Positions 39,569 to 49,388 of a stretch of DNA of 64,000 nucleotides are shown here, piece by piece (the first letter of the stretch is position 1; each line of letters starts with the position of its first letter). A program made the position numbers and the translations under genes. Under the pieces are notes generated by a model, which did not search any database, was not told where the DNA came from, and saw only the letters and a program-made list of their open reading frames with translations. Location: assembly GCF_014279995.1 (NCBI RefSeq), contig NZ_CP047935.1:2439494-2503493 (forward strand), given 5' to 3'. The stretch is from Synechococcus sp. BIOS-E4-1. Lineage in GTDB: Bacteria; Cyanobacteriota; Cyanobacteriia; PCC-6307; Cyanobiaceae.

Positions 39569-39730
39569 TTGAACCGTTCCTCCGAAATCACCACTCAACT
39601 GGCAGCTGCCTGCCTTGGAGCCGGGGTGATCACCACGGTGGCCGTCTCTCAGGGCCAGAACCCTCTCACCGCCTTGGGAATCACGTTGTTCTCAGCCGTG
39701 GCGGCTGTGATGGTTGGGCAGGTTTTCTGA
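39569..39730 (+). CDS. small hydrophobic protein (53 aa)
   Basis: A 53-codon frame from a TTG at 39569 between ycf46 and serS: polar start (NRSSEITTQ), then two hydrophobic stretches (LAAACLGAGVITTVAV and LTALGITLFSAVAAVMVG) like a hairpin. Composition and position suggest a real small membrane protein, of no known family. Confidence 0.55.
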   Translation: MNRSSEITTQLAAACLGAGVITTVAVSQGQNPLTALGITLFSAVAAVMVGQVF

Positions 39731-39789
39731 GTGCTGACAGAGCGCTGACAGCGGACGCCTAGGCTGCCGGCGCGATCATCCGAACCCCT

Positions 39790-41067
39790 GTGCTCGATCA
39801 GCGTCTGGTGCGAGAGAACCCCGAGCTGATTGCCACTCAGCTGGGACGCCGAGGCCTGAATGTGGATCTCAGCTCCCTTCAGCAGATCGCTCAGCATCAA
39901 CGCGATCTCGAACAAGAACGCAGCACGCTTCAGGCGGAAGGCAACCGCATTGGCAAGGATGTAGGCCTCAAGATCAAAGGTGGAGCTGATCCGAAGGGTG
40001 CCGAAGTTGCTGAACTGCGTCAGCAGGGCAACGCCATCAAGCAGAAGGTGTCGGTTCTCGAGGAAAAGGAAAAACAGATTGCCTCAACGCTGAAGACTCA
40101 GCTGCTCACATTTCCCAACCTTCCCTCGGCTGACTGCCCAGACGGCAAGGATGAAAATGACAACGTTGAGGTGCGCAGCTGGGGCATCCCCCGCCAGCAG
40201 AAAGGCCTGGAGGAACACTGGGCGATTGCCGACCGTCTCGGCCTTCTGGACAGCGAGCGTTCCGTGCGCATTGCCCAGAGCCGATTCGTGACCCTATTTG
40301 GCCAGGGAGCGCGACTGGAGCGCGCTCTGATCAACTTCATGCTCGATCTGCATGGCGGCAAGGGCTACCGCGAGGTGCTGCCACCGGTGCTGGTGAACAG
40401 CGCCAGTCTCACCGGATCAGGGCAGCTGCCGAAGTTTGCCGAGGAAAGCTTCCGTTGCGCGGACGACGATCTCTGGCTGACGCCCACAGCGGAGGTGCCG
40501 GTGACATCCCTGCATCGCGACGAAATCATTCCGGGGGATCAACTGCCCTTGAAGTACGTGGCCTACAGCCCGTGCTTTCGAAGAGAAGCCGGCAGCTACG
40601 GCCGTGACACCCGGGGACTGATCCGTCTGCACCAGTTCAACAAGGTTGAGCTGTACTGGTTTGTTCACCCTGACCAGTCAGCCGAAGCTCATACGCAGAT
40701 CACCGCGGATGCCGAGGCTGTGCTTCAGGCCCTGGAACTCCCTTACCGGGTGCTGGAACTCTGCACCGGTGATCTGGGATTTTCCGCATCGCGCACTTAT
40801 GACCTCGAGGTCTGGCTCGCAGGCGCCGGTGCGTACCGGGAAATCTCCAGTTGCAGCGTCTGCGGTGATTTCCAGGCACGGCGTTCCTCGATTCGCACCA
40901 AGGAAGGAAAAGTGACCAGGCTGGTTCACACCCTGAATGGCAGTGGTCTGGCGATCGGCCGCACCATGGCCGCTCTGCTGGAAAACGGTCAGCAGTCCGA
41001 CGGCAGTGTGCTGCTGCCTCAGGCACTGGTCCCTTACTTCGGTGGGGACAGAATCCAGCCAGAATGA
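39790..41067 (+). CDS. serS: seryl-tRNA synthetase
   Basis: 425 residues from a GTG. Class II aminoacyl-tRNA synthetase charging Ser onto tRNA-Ser (and tRNA-Sec if present). The N-terminal antiparallel coiled coil (about 30-100) binds tRNA; motif 2 SPCFRREAG and motif 3 [17 protein letters not shown] mark the catalytic core. The gene lies between the small membrane gene and rseP. Confidence 0.95.
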   Translation: MLDQRLVRENPELIATQLGRRGLNVDLSSLQQIAQHQRDLEQERSTLQAEGNRIGKDVGLKIKGGADPKGAEVAELRQQGNAIKQKVSVLEEKEKQIASTLKTQLLTFPNLPSADCPDGKDENDNVEVRSWGIPRQQKGLEEHWAIADRLGLLDSERSVRIAQSRFVTLFGQGARLERALINFMLDLHGGKGYREVLPPVLVNSASLTGSGQLPKFAEESFRCADDDLWLTPTAEVPVTSLHRDEIIPGDQLPLKYVAYSPCFRREAGSYGRDTRGLIRLHQFNKVELYWFVHPDQSAEAHTQITADAEAVLQALELPYRVLELCTGDLGFSASRTYDLEVWLAGAGAYREISSCSVCGDFQARRSSIRTKEGKVTRLVHTLNGSGLAIGRTMAALLENGQQSDGSVLLPQALVPYFGGDRIQPE

Positions 41068-41085
41068 GTGGATTGAAAGGTATCC

Positions 41086-42168
41086 ATGAACGTTCTGGCC
41101 TCACTGCTGGCTCTGGGGCTGTTGATCGTCATTCATGAAGCGGGCCATTTCCTGGCCGCCCGTCTGCAAGGCATTCGAGTCAATGGCTTTTCGGTGGGAT
41201 TCGGGCCCGCTGTGCTCAAAACCGAGCAGGGAGGCGTCACCTACGCCCTGCGATTACTCCCTCTGGGTGGATTCGTTTCATTCCCCGAAGACGATGAAGA
41301 GAGCGACATTCCCAAAGACGATCCCGATTTATTGCGCAACCGGCCGATCCCACAGCAGATGCTGGTGATCAGTGCTGGCGTTCTGGCCAATCTGCTGCTG
41401 GCCTGGTTGGTTCTTGTGGGACACACGGCCACCACAGGAGTCCCTGGGGAACCTGGGCCCGGCGTCATGGTGATGAGCGTGCAGGGCGGCGAACCGGCGG
41501 CTCTGTCCGGGCTGAAACCCGGCGACCGCATCCTGTCGATCGATGCCGTTGATCTCGGCCGTGGAGAGCCGGCTGTCCAGGCGGCAGTCGATCCGATCCG
41601 CAACAGCCCGGGGCAGCCGCTCACGCTTCAGGTGCTTAGAAACGATGTGGTCACGCCACTTCAGCTCACGCCTGCCAACCAGCAGGGAATCGGTCGTATC
41701 GGCGCCCAGCTTCAAGAAGTCGTCAGCGGCTCCACGCGACCCGTGCGCTCACCTCTGGAAGCGCTCAGCGTGTCCAGCCAGCAGTTTGGCGGGCTCTTCA
41801 GCAGAACGGTGTCTGGCTATGCAGGCTTGTTCACCAATTTCGGCGCCACCGCTCAGCAGGTTTCAGGCCCGGTGAAGATTGTGGAAATGGGTGCGCAACT
41901 CTCGAGCCAGGGAGGGTCGGGTCTCGCCCTCTTTCTGGCTCTGATCTCCATCAACCTGGCGGTCCTCAACGCTTTGCCGCTGCCGCTGCTCGATGGTGGA
42001 CAACTGGTGTTTCTGCTGCTGGAGGGTCTGCGCGGACGCCCACTGCCGGAGCGGTTTCAACTGGCTGTGATGCAGTCCAGCCTGCTGCTTGTACTCGGGC
42101 TCAGTGTGCTGCTGATCGTGCGTGACACCAGCCAGCTTCCTGTGGTGCGTCAATTAATCGGCCAATGA
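41086..42168 (+). CDS. rseP: site-2 protease, RseP/M50 family
   Basis: 360 residues. Intramembrane zinc metalloprotease: the catalytic HEAGH at 17-21 lies in the first helix, a central PDZ-like domain spans about 120-200 ([17 protein letters not shown]), and the C-terminal [19 protein letters not shown] supplies the second active-site motif. Cleaves transmembrane anchors such as anti-sigma factors; the substrate here is unknown. 19 bases after serS. Confidence 0.9.
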   Translation: MNVLASLLALGLLIVIHEAGHFLAARLQGIRVNGFSVGFGPAVLKTEQGGVTYALRLLPLGGFVSFPEDDEESDIPKDDPDLLRNRPIPQQMLVISAGVLANLLLAWLVLVGHTATTGVPGEPGPGVMVMSVQGGEPAALSGLKPGDRILSIDAVDLGRGEPAVQAAVDPIRNSPGQPLTLQVLRNDVVTPLQLTPANQQGIGRIGAQLQEVVSGSTRPVRSPLEALSVSSQQFGGLFSRTVSGYAGLFTNFGATAQQVSGPVKIVEMGAQLSSQGGSGLALFLALISINLAVLNALPLPLLDGGQLVFLLLEGLRGRPLPERFQLAVMQSSLLLVLGLSVLLIVRDTSQLPVVRQLIGQ

Positions 42169-42211
42169 AACTGTATGGTTGCTGATTGAACTGCTCGTTT
42201 TCAATCGCTGC

Positions 42212-42514
42212 ATGGCCAAGAAGTCGATGATCGCCCGCGATGCGAAGCGCAAGAAAATGGTTGAGCGCTTCTCAGCCAAACGGACTGCCCTGATGGCCGC
42301 CTTCCATGCAGCGAAGGACCCCATGGAGCGGCTTGAGATCCACCGCAAGATCCAGGCACTGCCCCGCAACAGCGCACCCACTCGTATGCGCAACCGCTGC
42401 TGGGCTACGGGCAAACCAAGAGGCGTTTATCGCGACTTCGGCCTCTGCCGCAACCAGCTTCGTGAACGCGCCCACAAAGGTGAACTTCCCGGCGTGGTCA
42501 AGTCCAGCTGGTGA
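42212..42514 (+). CDS. rpsN: 30S ribosomal protein S14
   Basis: 100 residues beginning [20 protein letters not shown] and carrying the S14 signature [28 protein letters not shown]. It is the zinc-free (C-) long form, lacking the CxxC motifs of the short form. The open frame extends upstream but the ATG at 42212 is clearly the family start. Confidence 0.96.
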   Translation: MAKKSMIARDAKRKKMVERFSAKRTALMAAFHAAKDPMERLEIHRKIQALPRNSAPTRMRNRCWATGKPRGVYRDFGLCRNQLRERAHKGELPGVVKSSW

Positions 42515-42549
42515 TTGGTCGAGTCTCTGCTTAAAAGTGATGCAGTTGA

Positions 42550-42575
42550 GGAGGTGTTTGAACACCTCCTTTTTT
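42550..42575 (+). terminator. rho-independent terminator after rpsN
   Basis: Perfect 9-bp stem GGAGGTGTT/AACACCTCC with a 2-base loop followed by six T residues. It sits 35 bases after rpsN and before pnp, so pnp likely has its own promoter. Confidence 0.85.
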
Positions 42576-42674
42576 GATGGATGTGACAGAGCGAATCGAA
42601 TTGGATTCGGTGGGATTGACGTTTCAATCCTGTGAAGTGCCAGAATCAACCTTGACAGAAAGACATAAACAACA

Positions 42675-44840
42675 GTGCAAGGTCAGACACAGTCGATCTC
42701 CTTTGACGGTCGGGAGATTCGGTTGACCACGGGGCGATATGCCCCCCAGGCCGGTGGCTCGGTGATGATCGAATGCGGCGACACTTCGGTGCTTGTCACA
42801 GCCACCCGTTCCAAAGGTCGAGAAGGAATCGATTTCCTTCCCCTAATCTGCGACTACGAAGAGCGCCTTTACGCAGCAGGACGGATTCCAGGGAGTTTTA
42901 TGCGTCGTGAGGGGAGACCTCCCGAGCGAGCCACACTGATCTGCCGTTTGATCGACAGGCCGATGAGGCCTCTCTTCCCGAGCTGGATGAGAGACGACAT
43001 CCAGATCGTGGCCACCTGCATGTCGCTTGATGAGCGTGTTCCGGCGGATGTGCTTTCTGTGACAGGTGCCTCAATGGCCACACTGTTGGCAGGCATACCC
43101 TTCCAGGGTCCGATGGCCGCGGTGCGAGTTGGTCTTCTCGGCGACGACTTCGTGCTCAACCCCAGCTTCCGAGAGATCGAACGAGGAGATCTCGATCTGG
43201 TCGTTGCCGGAACACCCGATGGTGTGGTGATGGTTGAGGCAGGTGCGAATCAGCTGCCGGAAGGGGATGTGATTGAAGCGATCGACTTCGGATACGAGGC
43301 GGTCTGTGAGCTGATCAAGGCTCAGGAATCCATACTCAAAGAAGCTGGTATCGAGCAGGTGAAGCCAGAGGCTCCCAGCGAAGACACCACTCTGCCGGTT
43401 TATCTGGAGAAGGCTTGCAGCAAATCAATCGGCGATGTGCTCAGCCAGTTCGATCAGAGCAAGACCGAGCGCGACGAAAAGCTTGATGCCATCCGTGATC
43501 AAACCGCTGAAACCATTGAGGGTCTAAAGGACTCCGACCCCGTCCGTCAGCTTGTTTCAGGCAACAGCAAAGCACTGCCGACCAGCTTCAAAGCCCTGAC
43601 CAAGAAGCTGATGCGTCAGCAGATCGTGAAAGACGGCAAACGTGTCGACGGCAGAAGTCTCGATCAGGTGCGTCCGATCAGCGCAGCGGCCGGCGTGTTG
43701 CCCAAGCGCGTGCATGGCTCTGGTCTGTTCCAGCGCGGCCTCACCCAGGTGCTGTCGACCGCAACCCTGGGCACACCCAGCGATGCCCAGGAGATGGACG
43801 ATCTCAACCCCAACACCGAGAAGACCTACCTCCACCACTACAACTTCCCCCCTTACTCAGTGGGTGAAACCAAGCCGATGCGCTCCCCTGGACGGCGCGA
43901 AATCGGCCATGGAGCCCTTGCAGAACGAGCCATCTTGCCCGTGCTGCCAGCGAAGGACACCTTCCCTTATGTGGTGAGGGTGGTGAGTGAGGTACTCAGC
44001 TCCAATGGCTCCACCTCAATGGGTTCTGTCTGCGGCAGCACCCTTGCCCTAATGGACGCCGGTGTACCTCTGAAAGCGCCCGTCAGCGGCGCCGCCATGG
44101 GTCTGATCAAAGAAGGCAAGGAGGTGCGCATCCTCACCGACATTCAGGGCATCGAGGACTTTCTCGGCGACATGGACTTCAAGGTGGCTGGCACCGACAA
44201 GGGCATCACCGCTCTGCAGATGGACATGAAGATCACCGGCCTGGAAATCAAAACCGTTGCCGAGGCGATCAATCAGGCCCGTCCGGCCCGTCTCCACATC
44301 CTCGAGAAAATGCTCGAGGCGATCGACACCCCCCGCGACGGCATGTCACCGCATGCCCCTCGCCTGCTCAGCTTCCGCATTGACCCGGAACTGATCGGTA
44401 CCGTGATCGGCCCAGGTGGACGGACCATCAAGGGGATCACCGAACGCACGAACACCAAGATCGACATCGAGGACAGCGGCATTGTCACCATTGCGTCCCA
44501 CGACGGAGCGGCGGCTGATGAGGCGCAGAAGATCATCGAAGGGCTCACCCGCAAGGTGAATGAAGGTGAGGTGTTCAGCGGTTCCATCACCCGGATCATT
44601 CCGATCGGCGCCTTTGTGGAGATCCTTCCTGGCAAGGAAGGCATGATCCACATCTCGCAGCTGTCTGAAGCTCGAGTTGAGAAGGTGGAAGACGTGGTCA
44701 AGGTCGGCGACGAGGTCACCGTTCGCGTCCGCGAAATCGATAACCGCGGTCGCATCAACCTGACGCTGCGCGGTGTGCCTCAGAACGGCGAAGACACTGA
44801 GCCCGAACCAGCCCCCACGCCGGTTGCTCCCCTCTCCTGA
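42675..44840 (+). CDS. pnp: polyribonucleotide nucleotidyltransferase (PNPase)
   Basis: 721 residues from a GTG. 3'-to-5' phosphorolytic exoribonuclease and, in cyanobacteria, the main poly(A)-like polymerase. Two RNase PH domains (about 1-200 and 300-530) bracket the alpha-helical linker; the active-site [14 protein letters not shown] pattern appears as [17 protein letters not shown], and a KH domain ([13 protein letters not shown]) and an S1 domain ([19 protein letters not shown]) end the protein. Confidence 0.96.
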   Translation: MQGQTQSISFDGREIRLTTGRYAPQAGGSVMIECGDTSVLVTATRSKGREGIDFLPLICDYEERLYAAGRIPGSFMRREGRPPERATLICRLIDRPMRPLFPSWMRDDIQIVATCMSLDERVPADVLSVTGASMATLLAGIPFQGPMAAVRVGLLGDDFVLNPSFREIERGDLDLVVAGTPDGVVMVEAGANQLPEGDVIEAIDFGYEAVCELIKAQESILKEAGIEQVKPEAPSEDTTLPVYLEKACSKSIGDVLSQFDQSKTERDEKLDAIRDQTAETIEGLKDSDPVRQLVSGNSKALPTSFKALTKKLMRQQIVKDGKRVDGRSLDQVRPISAAAGVLPKRVHGSGLFQRGLTQVLSTATLGTPSDAQEMDDLNPNTEKTYLHHYNFPPYSVGETKPMRSPGRREIGHGALAERAILPVLPAKDTFPYVVRVVSEVLSSNGSTSMGSVCGSTLALMDAGVPLKAPVSGAAMGLIKEGKEVRILTDIQGIEDFLGDMDFKVAGTDKGITALQMDMKITGLEIKTVAEAINQARPARLHILEKMLEAIDTPRDGMSPHAPRLLSFRIDPELIGTVIGPGGRTIKGITERTNTKIDIEDSGIVTIASHDGAAADEAQKIIEGLTRKVNEGEVFSGSITRIIPIGAFVEILPGKEGMIHISQLSEARVEKVEDVVKVGDEVTVRVREIDNRGRINLTLRGVPQNGEDTEPEPAPTPVAPLS

Positions 44841-44849
44841 GCGGTCGCC

Positions 44850-45764
44850 TCAGACCTGAAAACCAGGATCGATTGTCTCCATGGCCCGTGCCGCTCGCTG
44901 CTCAAGCGCGGCATGGGCTTTTCCATGGCTGGCGATCAGACAACCTGCCTGACGCACATCACCGGTGTTGTAGGCCAGCGGACGACCATCCGCATGGGTG
45001 AAGGCACCACCAGCTGCCAGCAACACGGCCTCAGGTGCTGCCATATCCCAGTCTTTAGGAGCACTCTTGCCAGAGAGCGAGATGTAGAGATCGGTCTCAC
45101 CTCGCAGGATGGTGGCCACCTTGCAACCCACACTGCCGACAGACTTGGAGCCGGCAAGAGGAAGAGCTGCAATCAGTCGTTCCAGCCGATCGTCCCGATG
45201 ACTGCGGCTCGCCACCATGATCAGTTCGCCCTCAGCAGAGCGGTCGCTGAAGCGAACGGGACTGCGCATGCCGCTGCGGTTTTCGCACCAGCTGCCATCA
45301 CCCACCACACCGAACCACAGCTCATCCGCCTCCGGAAGCAACACCACACCCAGCACAGGACGCTGACCCTGCACCAGCGCCAGATGAACGGCGTATTCGC
45401 CTGTGCCTTGCAAAAAATCCTTGGTGCCATCCAGAGGATCCAGAATCCAGAGCCATTCGGCAGGCAAGGGCTCTCCATCGGTGAGCTGCTCTTTGGCCGT
45501 CTCCTCGCTGAGCAAGGTCCAGCCAGCATCGGGGAACGCTGAACGCAGACCATCCAGCAACCATTGATTCACCGCCAGGTCAGCTGCAGAGACAGGCCCC
45601 TCTCCACCGTTGTCAACACTCAGGGCCCGGGAAAAACCATGGGGAGGCTGCTCAGCGCGGGCATAGGCCCGCAGAATGTCGGCGGCCCCCCAGCAGAGAG
45701 GGCGCAGTGCCTCGAGCAGGCTGTCCTGACTGATGCCGGCAGGCAGGTTCATCGCAGTCGGCAT
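44850..45764 (-). CDS. cysQ: 3'(2'),5'-bisphosphate nucleotidase CysQ-like
   Basis: 304 residues from the ATG at 45764 (a neighbouring ATG and one at 45752 are alternatives). Mg-dependent phosphatase of the inositol monophosphatase superfamily, removing 3'-phosphate from PAP. Signature motifs are LSEETAKE, WILDPLDGTKDFLQG, and KDWDMAAPEAVLLAAGG. Removes inhibitory PAP made by sulfate assimilation. Convergent with pnp, divergent from rsmI. Confidence 0.85.
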   Translation of the reverse strand: MPTAMNLPAGISQDSLLEALRPLCWGAADILRAYARAEQPPHGFSRALSVDNGGEGPVSAADLAVNQWLLDGLRSAFPDAGWTLLSEETAKEQLTDGEPLPAEWLWILDPLDGTKDFLQGTGEYAVHLALVQGQRPVLGVVLLPEADELWFGVVGDGSWCENRSGMRSPVRFSDRSAEGELIMVASRSHRDDRLERLIAALPLAGSKSVGSVGCKVATILRGETDLYISLSGKSAPKDWDMAAPEAVLLAAGGAFTHADGRPLAYNTGDVRQAGCLIASHGKAHAALEQRAARAMETIDPGFQV

Positions 45765-45790
45765 CATGGAGTGATCTGGGCGGAGCCATT

Positions 45791-46657
45791 GTGAAGCAGC
45801 GCGCCGAACCGGAAGCTGGTGTTCTCTATCTGGTGGGCACACCGATCGGTCATCTGGGCGACCTTTCACCAAGAGCACGGGCCCTGCTGGTCGCCGTGGA
45901 CACCATCGCCTGCGAAGACACACGCCATAGCGGCCAACTGCTCACAGCCCTGGGATCGAAAGCCCGCCGCTGCAGCTTCCATCAGCACAACACGTATGGC
46001 CGCATTCCTCAGTTGCTCAACGAACTCAGCAGTGGCCACAGCGTTGCCGTGATCAGTGATGCCGGACTGCCCGGGATCAGTGACCCAGGCGAAGAGCTCG
46101 TGGCTGCAGCACGACAAGCCGGCCATGCCGTGATCTGCATCCCCGGCCCCTGCGCCGCGACCACAGCACTGGTCAGCAGTGGCCTTCCCAGCGGCCGCTT
46201 CTGCTTCGAAGGATTTCTGCCGACCAAAGGGCGTGAGCGGCGCGAAAGCTTGGCAGCAGTGGTTGCAGAAGAACGCACCACGGTGCTTTACGAGGCTCCG
46301 CATCGTCTGGTGAAGTTGCTGGAAGAGCTTCAGGAACTTTGCGGTGATCAACGCGCTCTACAGGTGACCCGCGAACTGACCAAACGTCATGAACAACAGG
46401 TGGGACCGACCGTGATCGCGGCCCTCGAACATTTCAAGGAGCATCCTCCCCAAGGTGAATTCACACTGGTGCTGGGTGGTGCTCCGCAACAGGAGCAAGC
46501 CACCATGAACGACGATCAGTGTCGCCAGCAACTCACAGCACTGATCAAGCAGGGCATGAAGCCCAGTGACGCAGCCAAGGATCTATCCAGAAGCGCCGGA
46601 CGATCACGGCGGGAGCTGTACGCACTGCTGCATGAGAACCAGAAACAGGCAGACTGA
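45791..46657 (+). CDS. rsmI: 16S rRNA (cytidine1402-2'-O)-methyltransferase
   Basis: 288 residues from a GTG. SAM-dependent tetrapyrrole-methylase-fold enzyme modifying C1402 in the 30S P site. Signatures: LVGTPIGHLGDLSPRA at the N-terminus, CEDTRHSGQLL, SDAGLPGISDPGEELV and PGPCAATTALVSSGLP. A C-terminal helical domain (SDAAKDLSRSAGRSRRELYALL) is the usual RNA-binding extension. Confidence 0.93.
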   Translation: MKQRAEPEAGVLYLVGTPIGHLGDLSPRARALLVAVDTIACEDTRHSGQLLTALGSKARRCSFHQHNTYGRIPQLLNELSSGHSVAVISDAGLPGISDPGEELVAAARQAGHAVICIPGPCAATTALVSSGLPSGRFCFEGFLPTKGRERRESLAAVVAEERTTVLYEAPHRLVKLLEELQELCGDQRALQVTRELTKRHEQQVGPTVIAALEHFKEHPPQGEFTLVLGGAPQQEQATMNDDQCRQQLTALIKQGMKPSDAAKDLSRSAGRSRRELYALLHENQKQAD

Positions 46658-46681
46658 TCGGAGCTGCGCGAAACCCGCGGC

Positions 46682-46909
46682 ATGTTGCTGCGCCTGAGAC
46701 TGCTGCTGATCACGCTGGGTGGTAGTGCCGCTTTGCTTGTGGTGCTTTGCCTTGGTGCCCAAAATCTCAGCGACCGCTACAGGTTGAAACTGGGCGTGGG
46801 GACGACGGCACCACTGCCTGCAGGCTTCATTGTTGGAGTCAGCACTGTTCTGGGAGTGATCAGCGGTGGCAGCCTCGCGGTGGTGTTGATGCCTCACACA
46901 CAACGCTGA
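46682..46909 (+). CDS. small two-helix membrane protein
   Basis: 75 residues with two hydrophobic helices (about 5-27 and 46-70) joined by a basic, polar loop (NLSDRYRLKLGVGTTAPL). Reminiscent of LapA/YciS-like small membrane proteins but I am not sure of the family. It starts 24 bases after rsmI. Confidence 0.55.
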   Translation: MLLRLRLLLITLGGSAALLVVLCLGAQNLSDRYRLKLGVGTTAPLPAGFIVGVSTVLGVISGGSLAVVLMPHTQR

Positions 46910-46911
46910 AT

Positions 46912-47685
46912 TCAGACATCCAGTGAATACAGGGCGCCTTCCAGCACGAGGCGAGTGATTCCCCTGGCAAGCAGATGGCGAGAAGTGCGCTCAAACACCT
47001 GGGTATCGGGAACCTTGATCACACGCTGGCTTCGTCCACACTGACGCTTGGCAGAGCGAGGGCTGGAGTAGAGGCATAAGGCCTGGCGTGCCAGCTCTTC
47101 GGGATTGACCACACCCAGTTCAGGGAACTCGCTGAGTGGTCGTGGATCCAGCTCAACCGTCTTATCGACCAGCATGTAAACGCTGTCGGGAAGGATGCCG
47201 GTAACGAAAGGACGACAGCTGACCTGCTCCCTGCTGACTTGCGGCAGATCAACCGGCAGAACAGCAATCTCCTGAAAAACCCCATCCGATGGCGCATCGA
47301 AGGGCTCGTCATCGGAGACCTCATCAGTATCGTCATCACCGAAATCGTCCGCATCATCGAGGGCAAGGGTGACGCTGCCATCAACTTCATCGGCCTGCGT
47401 CAGCTCAGGTTCAACGGGAATTTCAGGGGCTCGCCCGTGATCCGCTGCAGCTTCAGGCACCTCATTCGCTTCGAGTGAATCAACCTGAGCTGTGGTCAAA
47501 GAAGCGCGAGCACGCGCCGACTTGAGCGCGTCGTAATCCTCTGGACTCAATAGGGTGCGAACAGTGCGACTGACCGTATTCGCGCTGCATCCGTAAGCCG
47601 CAGCGAGAGCGGCGGTTGACTCCCCGGCGCGATAACGGACCAAAAGCTCCTGCTTTTGACTGTTAGTAAGCCGGCTTGGTGCCAT
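46912..47685 (-). CDS. helix-turn-helix protein with acidic middle region
   Basis: 257 residues from ATG 47685. The N-terminus is a clear resolvase/transposase-like HTH (TNSQKQELLVRYRAGESTAALAAAYGCSANTVSRTVRTLL in parts) followed by an Asp/Glu-rich disordered stretch (about 90-135) and a C-terminal conserved-looking domain (SYMLVDKTVELDPRPLSEFPEL, then SQRVIKVPDTQVFERTSRHLLARGI). No recombinase catalytic motif was seen, so it reads as a regulator-type DNA-binding protein. It lies directly upstream of tRNA-Arg. Confidence 0.65.
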   Translation of the reverse strand: MAPSRLTNSQKQELLVRYRAGESTAALAAAYGCSANTVSRTVRTLLSPEDYDALKSARARASLTTAQVDSLEANEVPEAAADHGRAPEIPVEPELTQADEVDGSVTLALDDADDFGDDDTDEVSDDEPFDAPSDGVFQEIAVLPVDLPQVSREQVSCRPFVTGILPDSVYMLVDKTVELDPRPLSEFPELGVVNPEELARQALCLYSSPRSAKRQCGRSQRVIKVPDTQVFERTSRHLLARGITRLVLEGALYSLDV

Positions 47686-47752
47686 CGAGCATTTTGAGCA
47701 GCCTTCAACTTTAGATGCTGCTCCCTGGTTTGACTGCAAGAATGAGCTTCAT

Positions 47753-47826
47753 GCTCCCTTAGCTCAGCTGGATAGAGCAACTGCCTTCTAAGCAGTCGGT
47801 CGATGGTTCGAATCCATCAGGGGGCG
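47753..47826 (+). tRNA. tRNA-Arg (anticodon TCT)
   Basis: A full cloverleaf: acceptor GCTCCCT pairs with AGGGGGC, D-arm GCTC/GAGC, anticodon arm ACTGC/GCAGT with loop CTTCTAA (anticodon TCT, reads AGA), T-arm GATGG/CCATC with TTCGAAT loop. The CCA is not encoded. It marks the switch from core genes to the accessory region on its right. Confidence 0.95.
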
Positions 47827-47919
47827 TCAGTTACACCAAACGCACGGGAGGTCAACGGCCTGGCACTGGTGCGAACGATGTTGCAGGCGGCTGGGCGTGA
47901 TGCTGAGACGCCATGACTG

Positions 47920-48108
47920 ATGTGGACGCAGGCGTGCCAGGGACTGATGGCGACATGGCCAACACTGCCTAGGCATCCAAGGGATGTTGAACAGATTGCT
48001 GATAGTTGTGCGAATCACAGTCTTGATGCGGTCAGTTATGGCGTGCAGTGGTGGAGGGCTAAGTGGAAGACAGGCAGCGCGAAAAGTCGAATGGGGCAAG
48101 TGTGGTGA
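47920..48108 (+). CDS. hypothetical small protein, first of a coupled trio
   Basis: 62 codons from an ATG just after tRNA-Arg. The second half (VEQIADSCANHSLDAVSYGVQWWRAKWKTGSAK in parts) looks protein-like but I recognise no family. Its TGA overlaps the next ATG as TGATG, typical of translational coupling and common in phage operons, which is the main support. Confidence 0.35.
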   Translation: MWTQACQGLMATWPTLPRHPRDVEQIADSCANHSLDAVSYGVQWWRAKWKTGSAKSRMGQVW

Positions 48109-48332
48109 TGAATATCCAGAAAGGAGATGTTGTGAGGTTGGCCGGAAGTGTGACGTTGGCTGAGCTTGGGCTGGCGTTATGTGATGACGACGGCGAGATG
48201 TTGGAGATCGATGGGGAGGTGATGGAAGTGTTACCGCAGTGGGTGGATGTACGAATTAAGAGGATGCTGAAAACAGTGAGTTTTGCTGCACCAATGGAAG
48301 GTGCGATTCGGCGGATGGTGCGACGTGAGTAA
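48108..48332 (+). CDS. hypothetical small protein, second of a coupled trio
   Basis: 74 residues from the ATG at 48108 that overlaps the previous stop. A GGAG-like sequence precedes an in-frame alternative. The sequence (NIQKGDVVRLAGSVTLAEL, then MLEIDGEVMEVLPQWVDVRIKRM) suggests a small beta-rich fold; no family recognised. Possibly phage-derived. Confidence 0.4.
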   Translation: MNIQKGDVVRLAGSVTLAELGLALCDDDGEMLEIDGEVMEVLPQWVDVRIKRMLKTVSFAAPMEGAIRRMVRRE

Positions 48333-48524
48333 GTGTTGGAGGTATTCGATGGTGAAGCGCGGCTATGGCCTAATGCAGCGGCGTTAAAGGGTGTTAGTGA
48401 TGAAAGGGAAGGCAAGTTGAGCAAAGCTGCAGCGCGAGTGTTTTGGACTCTTGGTGTGGATGAAATCCCTGTGAGCTACACAAACGGGGGAGTCAGGCGG
48501 GTGGAAGACCACCTGATTGGGTGA
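48333..48524 (+). CDS. hypothetical small protein, third of a coupled trio
   Basis: 63 codons from a GTG immediately after the TAA of the preceding gene, in the same frame. This could be a separate gene, or one gene interrupted by the TAA. No family is recognised (LSKAAARVFWTLGVDEIPVSY). Low confidence. Confidence 0.35.
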   Translation: MLEVFDGEARLWPNAAALKGVSDEREGKLSKAAARVFWTLGVDEIPVSYTNGGVRRVEDHLIG

Positions 48525-48596
48525 TGTGACTCCGATTGATTCCGGAGATGGTGAAGAGGTCCAGGAGGGATGACCTCCACTATCTAAATCAATCAA

Positions 48597-48923
48597 ATGA
48601 AACTCTTTAATTCTCTAGCTGCTATTGCAATTACACCGCTAGTAATTACAGGCGCTCCAGCATCTGCGAATGATATGAGTGCCATGGAAGCCTTGCCTGT
48701 ATCTCATTGGGAAAATGCTTGGCTTAATAATCCAGCATTACATTCAGTGCTTTGCCCGACTGGGCGCAACTTAAATTCAGTCAATAAAAGTTATTTTTCT
48801 GATTTCAATCGTACTTATCTTATAGGAAAAGGGACTCAGGCGGGACAAAGTTATCTATTGGCTAATCGAATTACTGACGGAATGTGGGCGGCAGTACGAA
48901 AAGCATGCCCAGAAATTTGGTGA
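48597..48923 (+). CDS. secreted hypothetical protein
   Basis: 108 residues with a good signal peptide (MKLFNSLAAIAITPLVITG... ending at Ala-Ser-Ala near 24). The mature part has two cysteines (VLCPTGRN, RKACPEIW) that might form a disulfide, and an aromatic, polar composition. The DNA is clearly more AT-rich than the core genes to the left. No family recognised; marine cyanobacteria carry many such short secreted proteins. Confidence 0.6.
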   Translation: MKLFNSLAAIAITPLVITGAPASANDMSAMEALPVSHWENAWLNNPALHSVLCPTGRNLNSVNKSYFSDFNRTYLIGKGTQAGQSYLLANRITDGMWAAVRKACPEIW

Positions 48924-49014
48924 ATTTTGTTCACTGTCGGGAAGCCTGAAGCCATGAACACGGGGCTGAGAGCTATACAAAACCCGAAAGGGAAAAGCAG
49001 GGGGCGTTGAGTAG

Positions 49015-49039
49015 TCGCTATCGATCTCCCGACAAAACA
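49015..49039 (+). repeat. 25-bp direct repeat, left copy
   Basis: Starts TCGCTATCGATCTCCC and ends ACAAAACA; identical to 49603-49627. The two copies flank a pair of small membrane-protein genes. A recombination or insertion footprint is one reading. Confidence 0.7.
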
Positions 49040-49067
49040 ACTTTGAGAATCATCGTTTAACAAGTCA

Positions 49068-49364
49068 ATGAACAAATCCAATCCACTATCCGACTTCGTT
49101 CAATTCATCATTGGTGGCTGCTTCTTTGCTGCTGGTGTCTTTCTTCTGTCAAACCAAGTGATGGTAAGAGCGCCGATGGCTATCGGAGGTGCGGTCAGGT
49201 CTGGTTATGGACGAGGTTGGGGCTCTGGGTTTGCCTTCCCCTGGGGCAGCCCAGGTATGGGATTACTCCTGCTGCCACTTGGTATTGGACTTTGCATGGC
49301 TTTTGCAGGCGCATATGAGCGATGGTCAAAGTTATTGATCTGGGCTTCGTTGTCGGCTCTTTAA
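49068..49364 (+). CDS. small membrane protein with Gly-rich loop
   Basis: 98 residues with two hydrophobic helices (about 10-28 and 64-82) separated by a Gly/Trp/Phe-rich loop (SGYGRGWGSGFAFPWGSPG). No named family is recognised. It lies between the two 25-bp direct repeats, with a second small membrane gene just downstream. Confidence 0.55.
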   Translation: MNKSNPLSDFVQFIIGGCFFAAGVFLLSNQVMVRAPMAIGGAVRSGYGRGWGSGFAFPWGSPGMGLLLLPLGIGLCMAFAGAYERWSKLLIWASLSAL

Positions 49365-49388
49365 CTCGGAGTTCTGAACAGCGTGAGA

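Noticed and set aside
47801-47826. Second copy of the tRNA-Arg 3' end as an attachment site
   Set aside because: I did not find a matching sequence by eye in the right part of the window. It may lie beyond the right edge.
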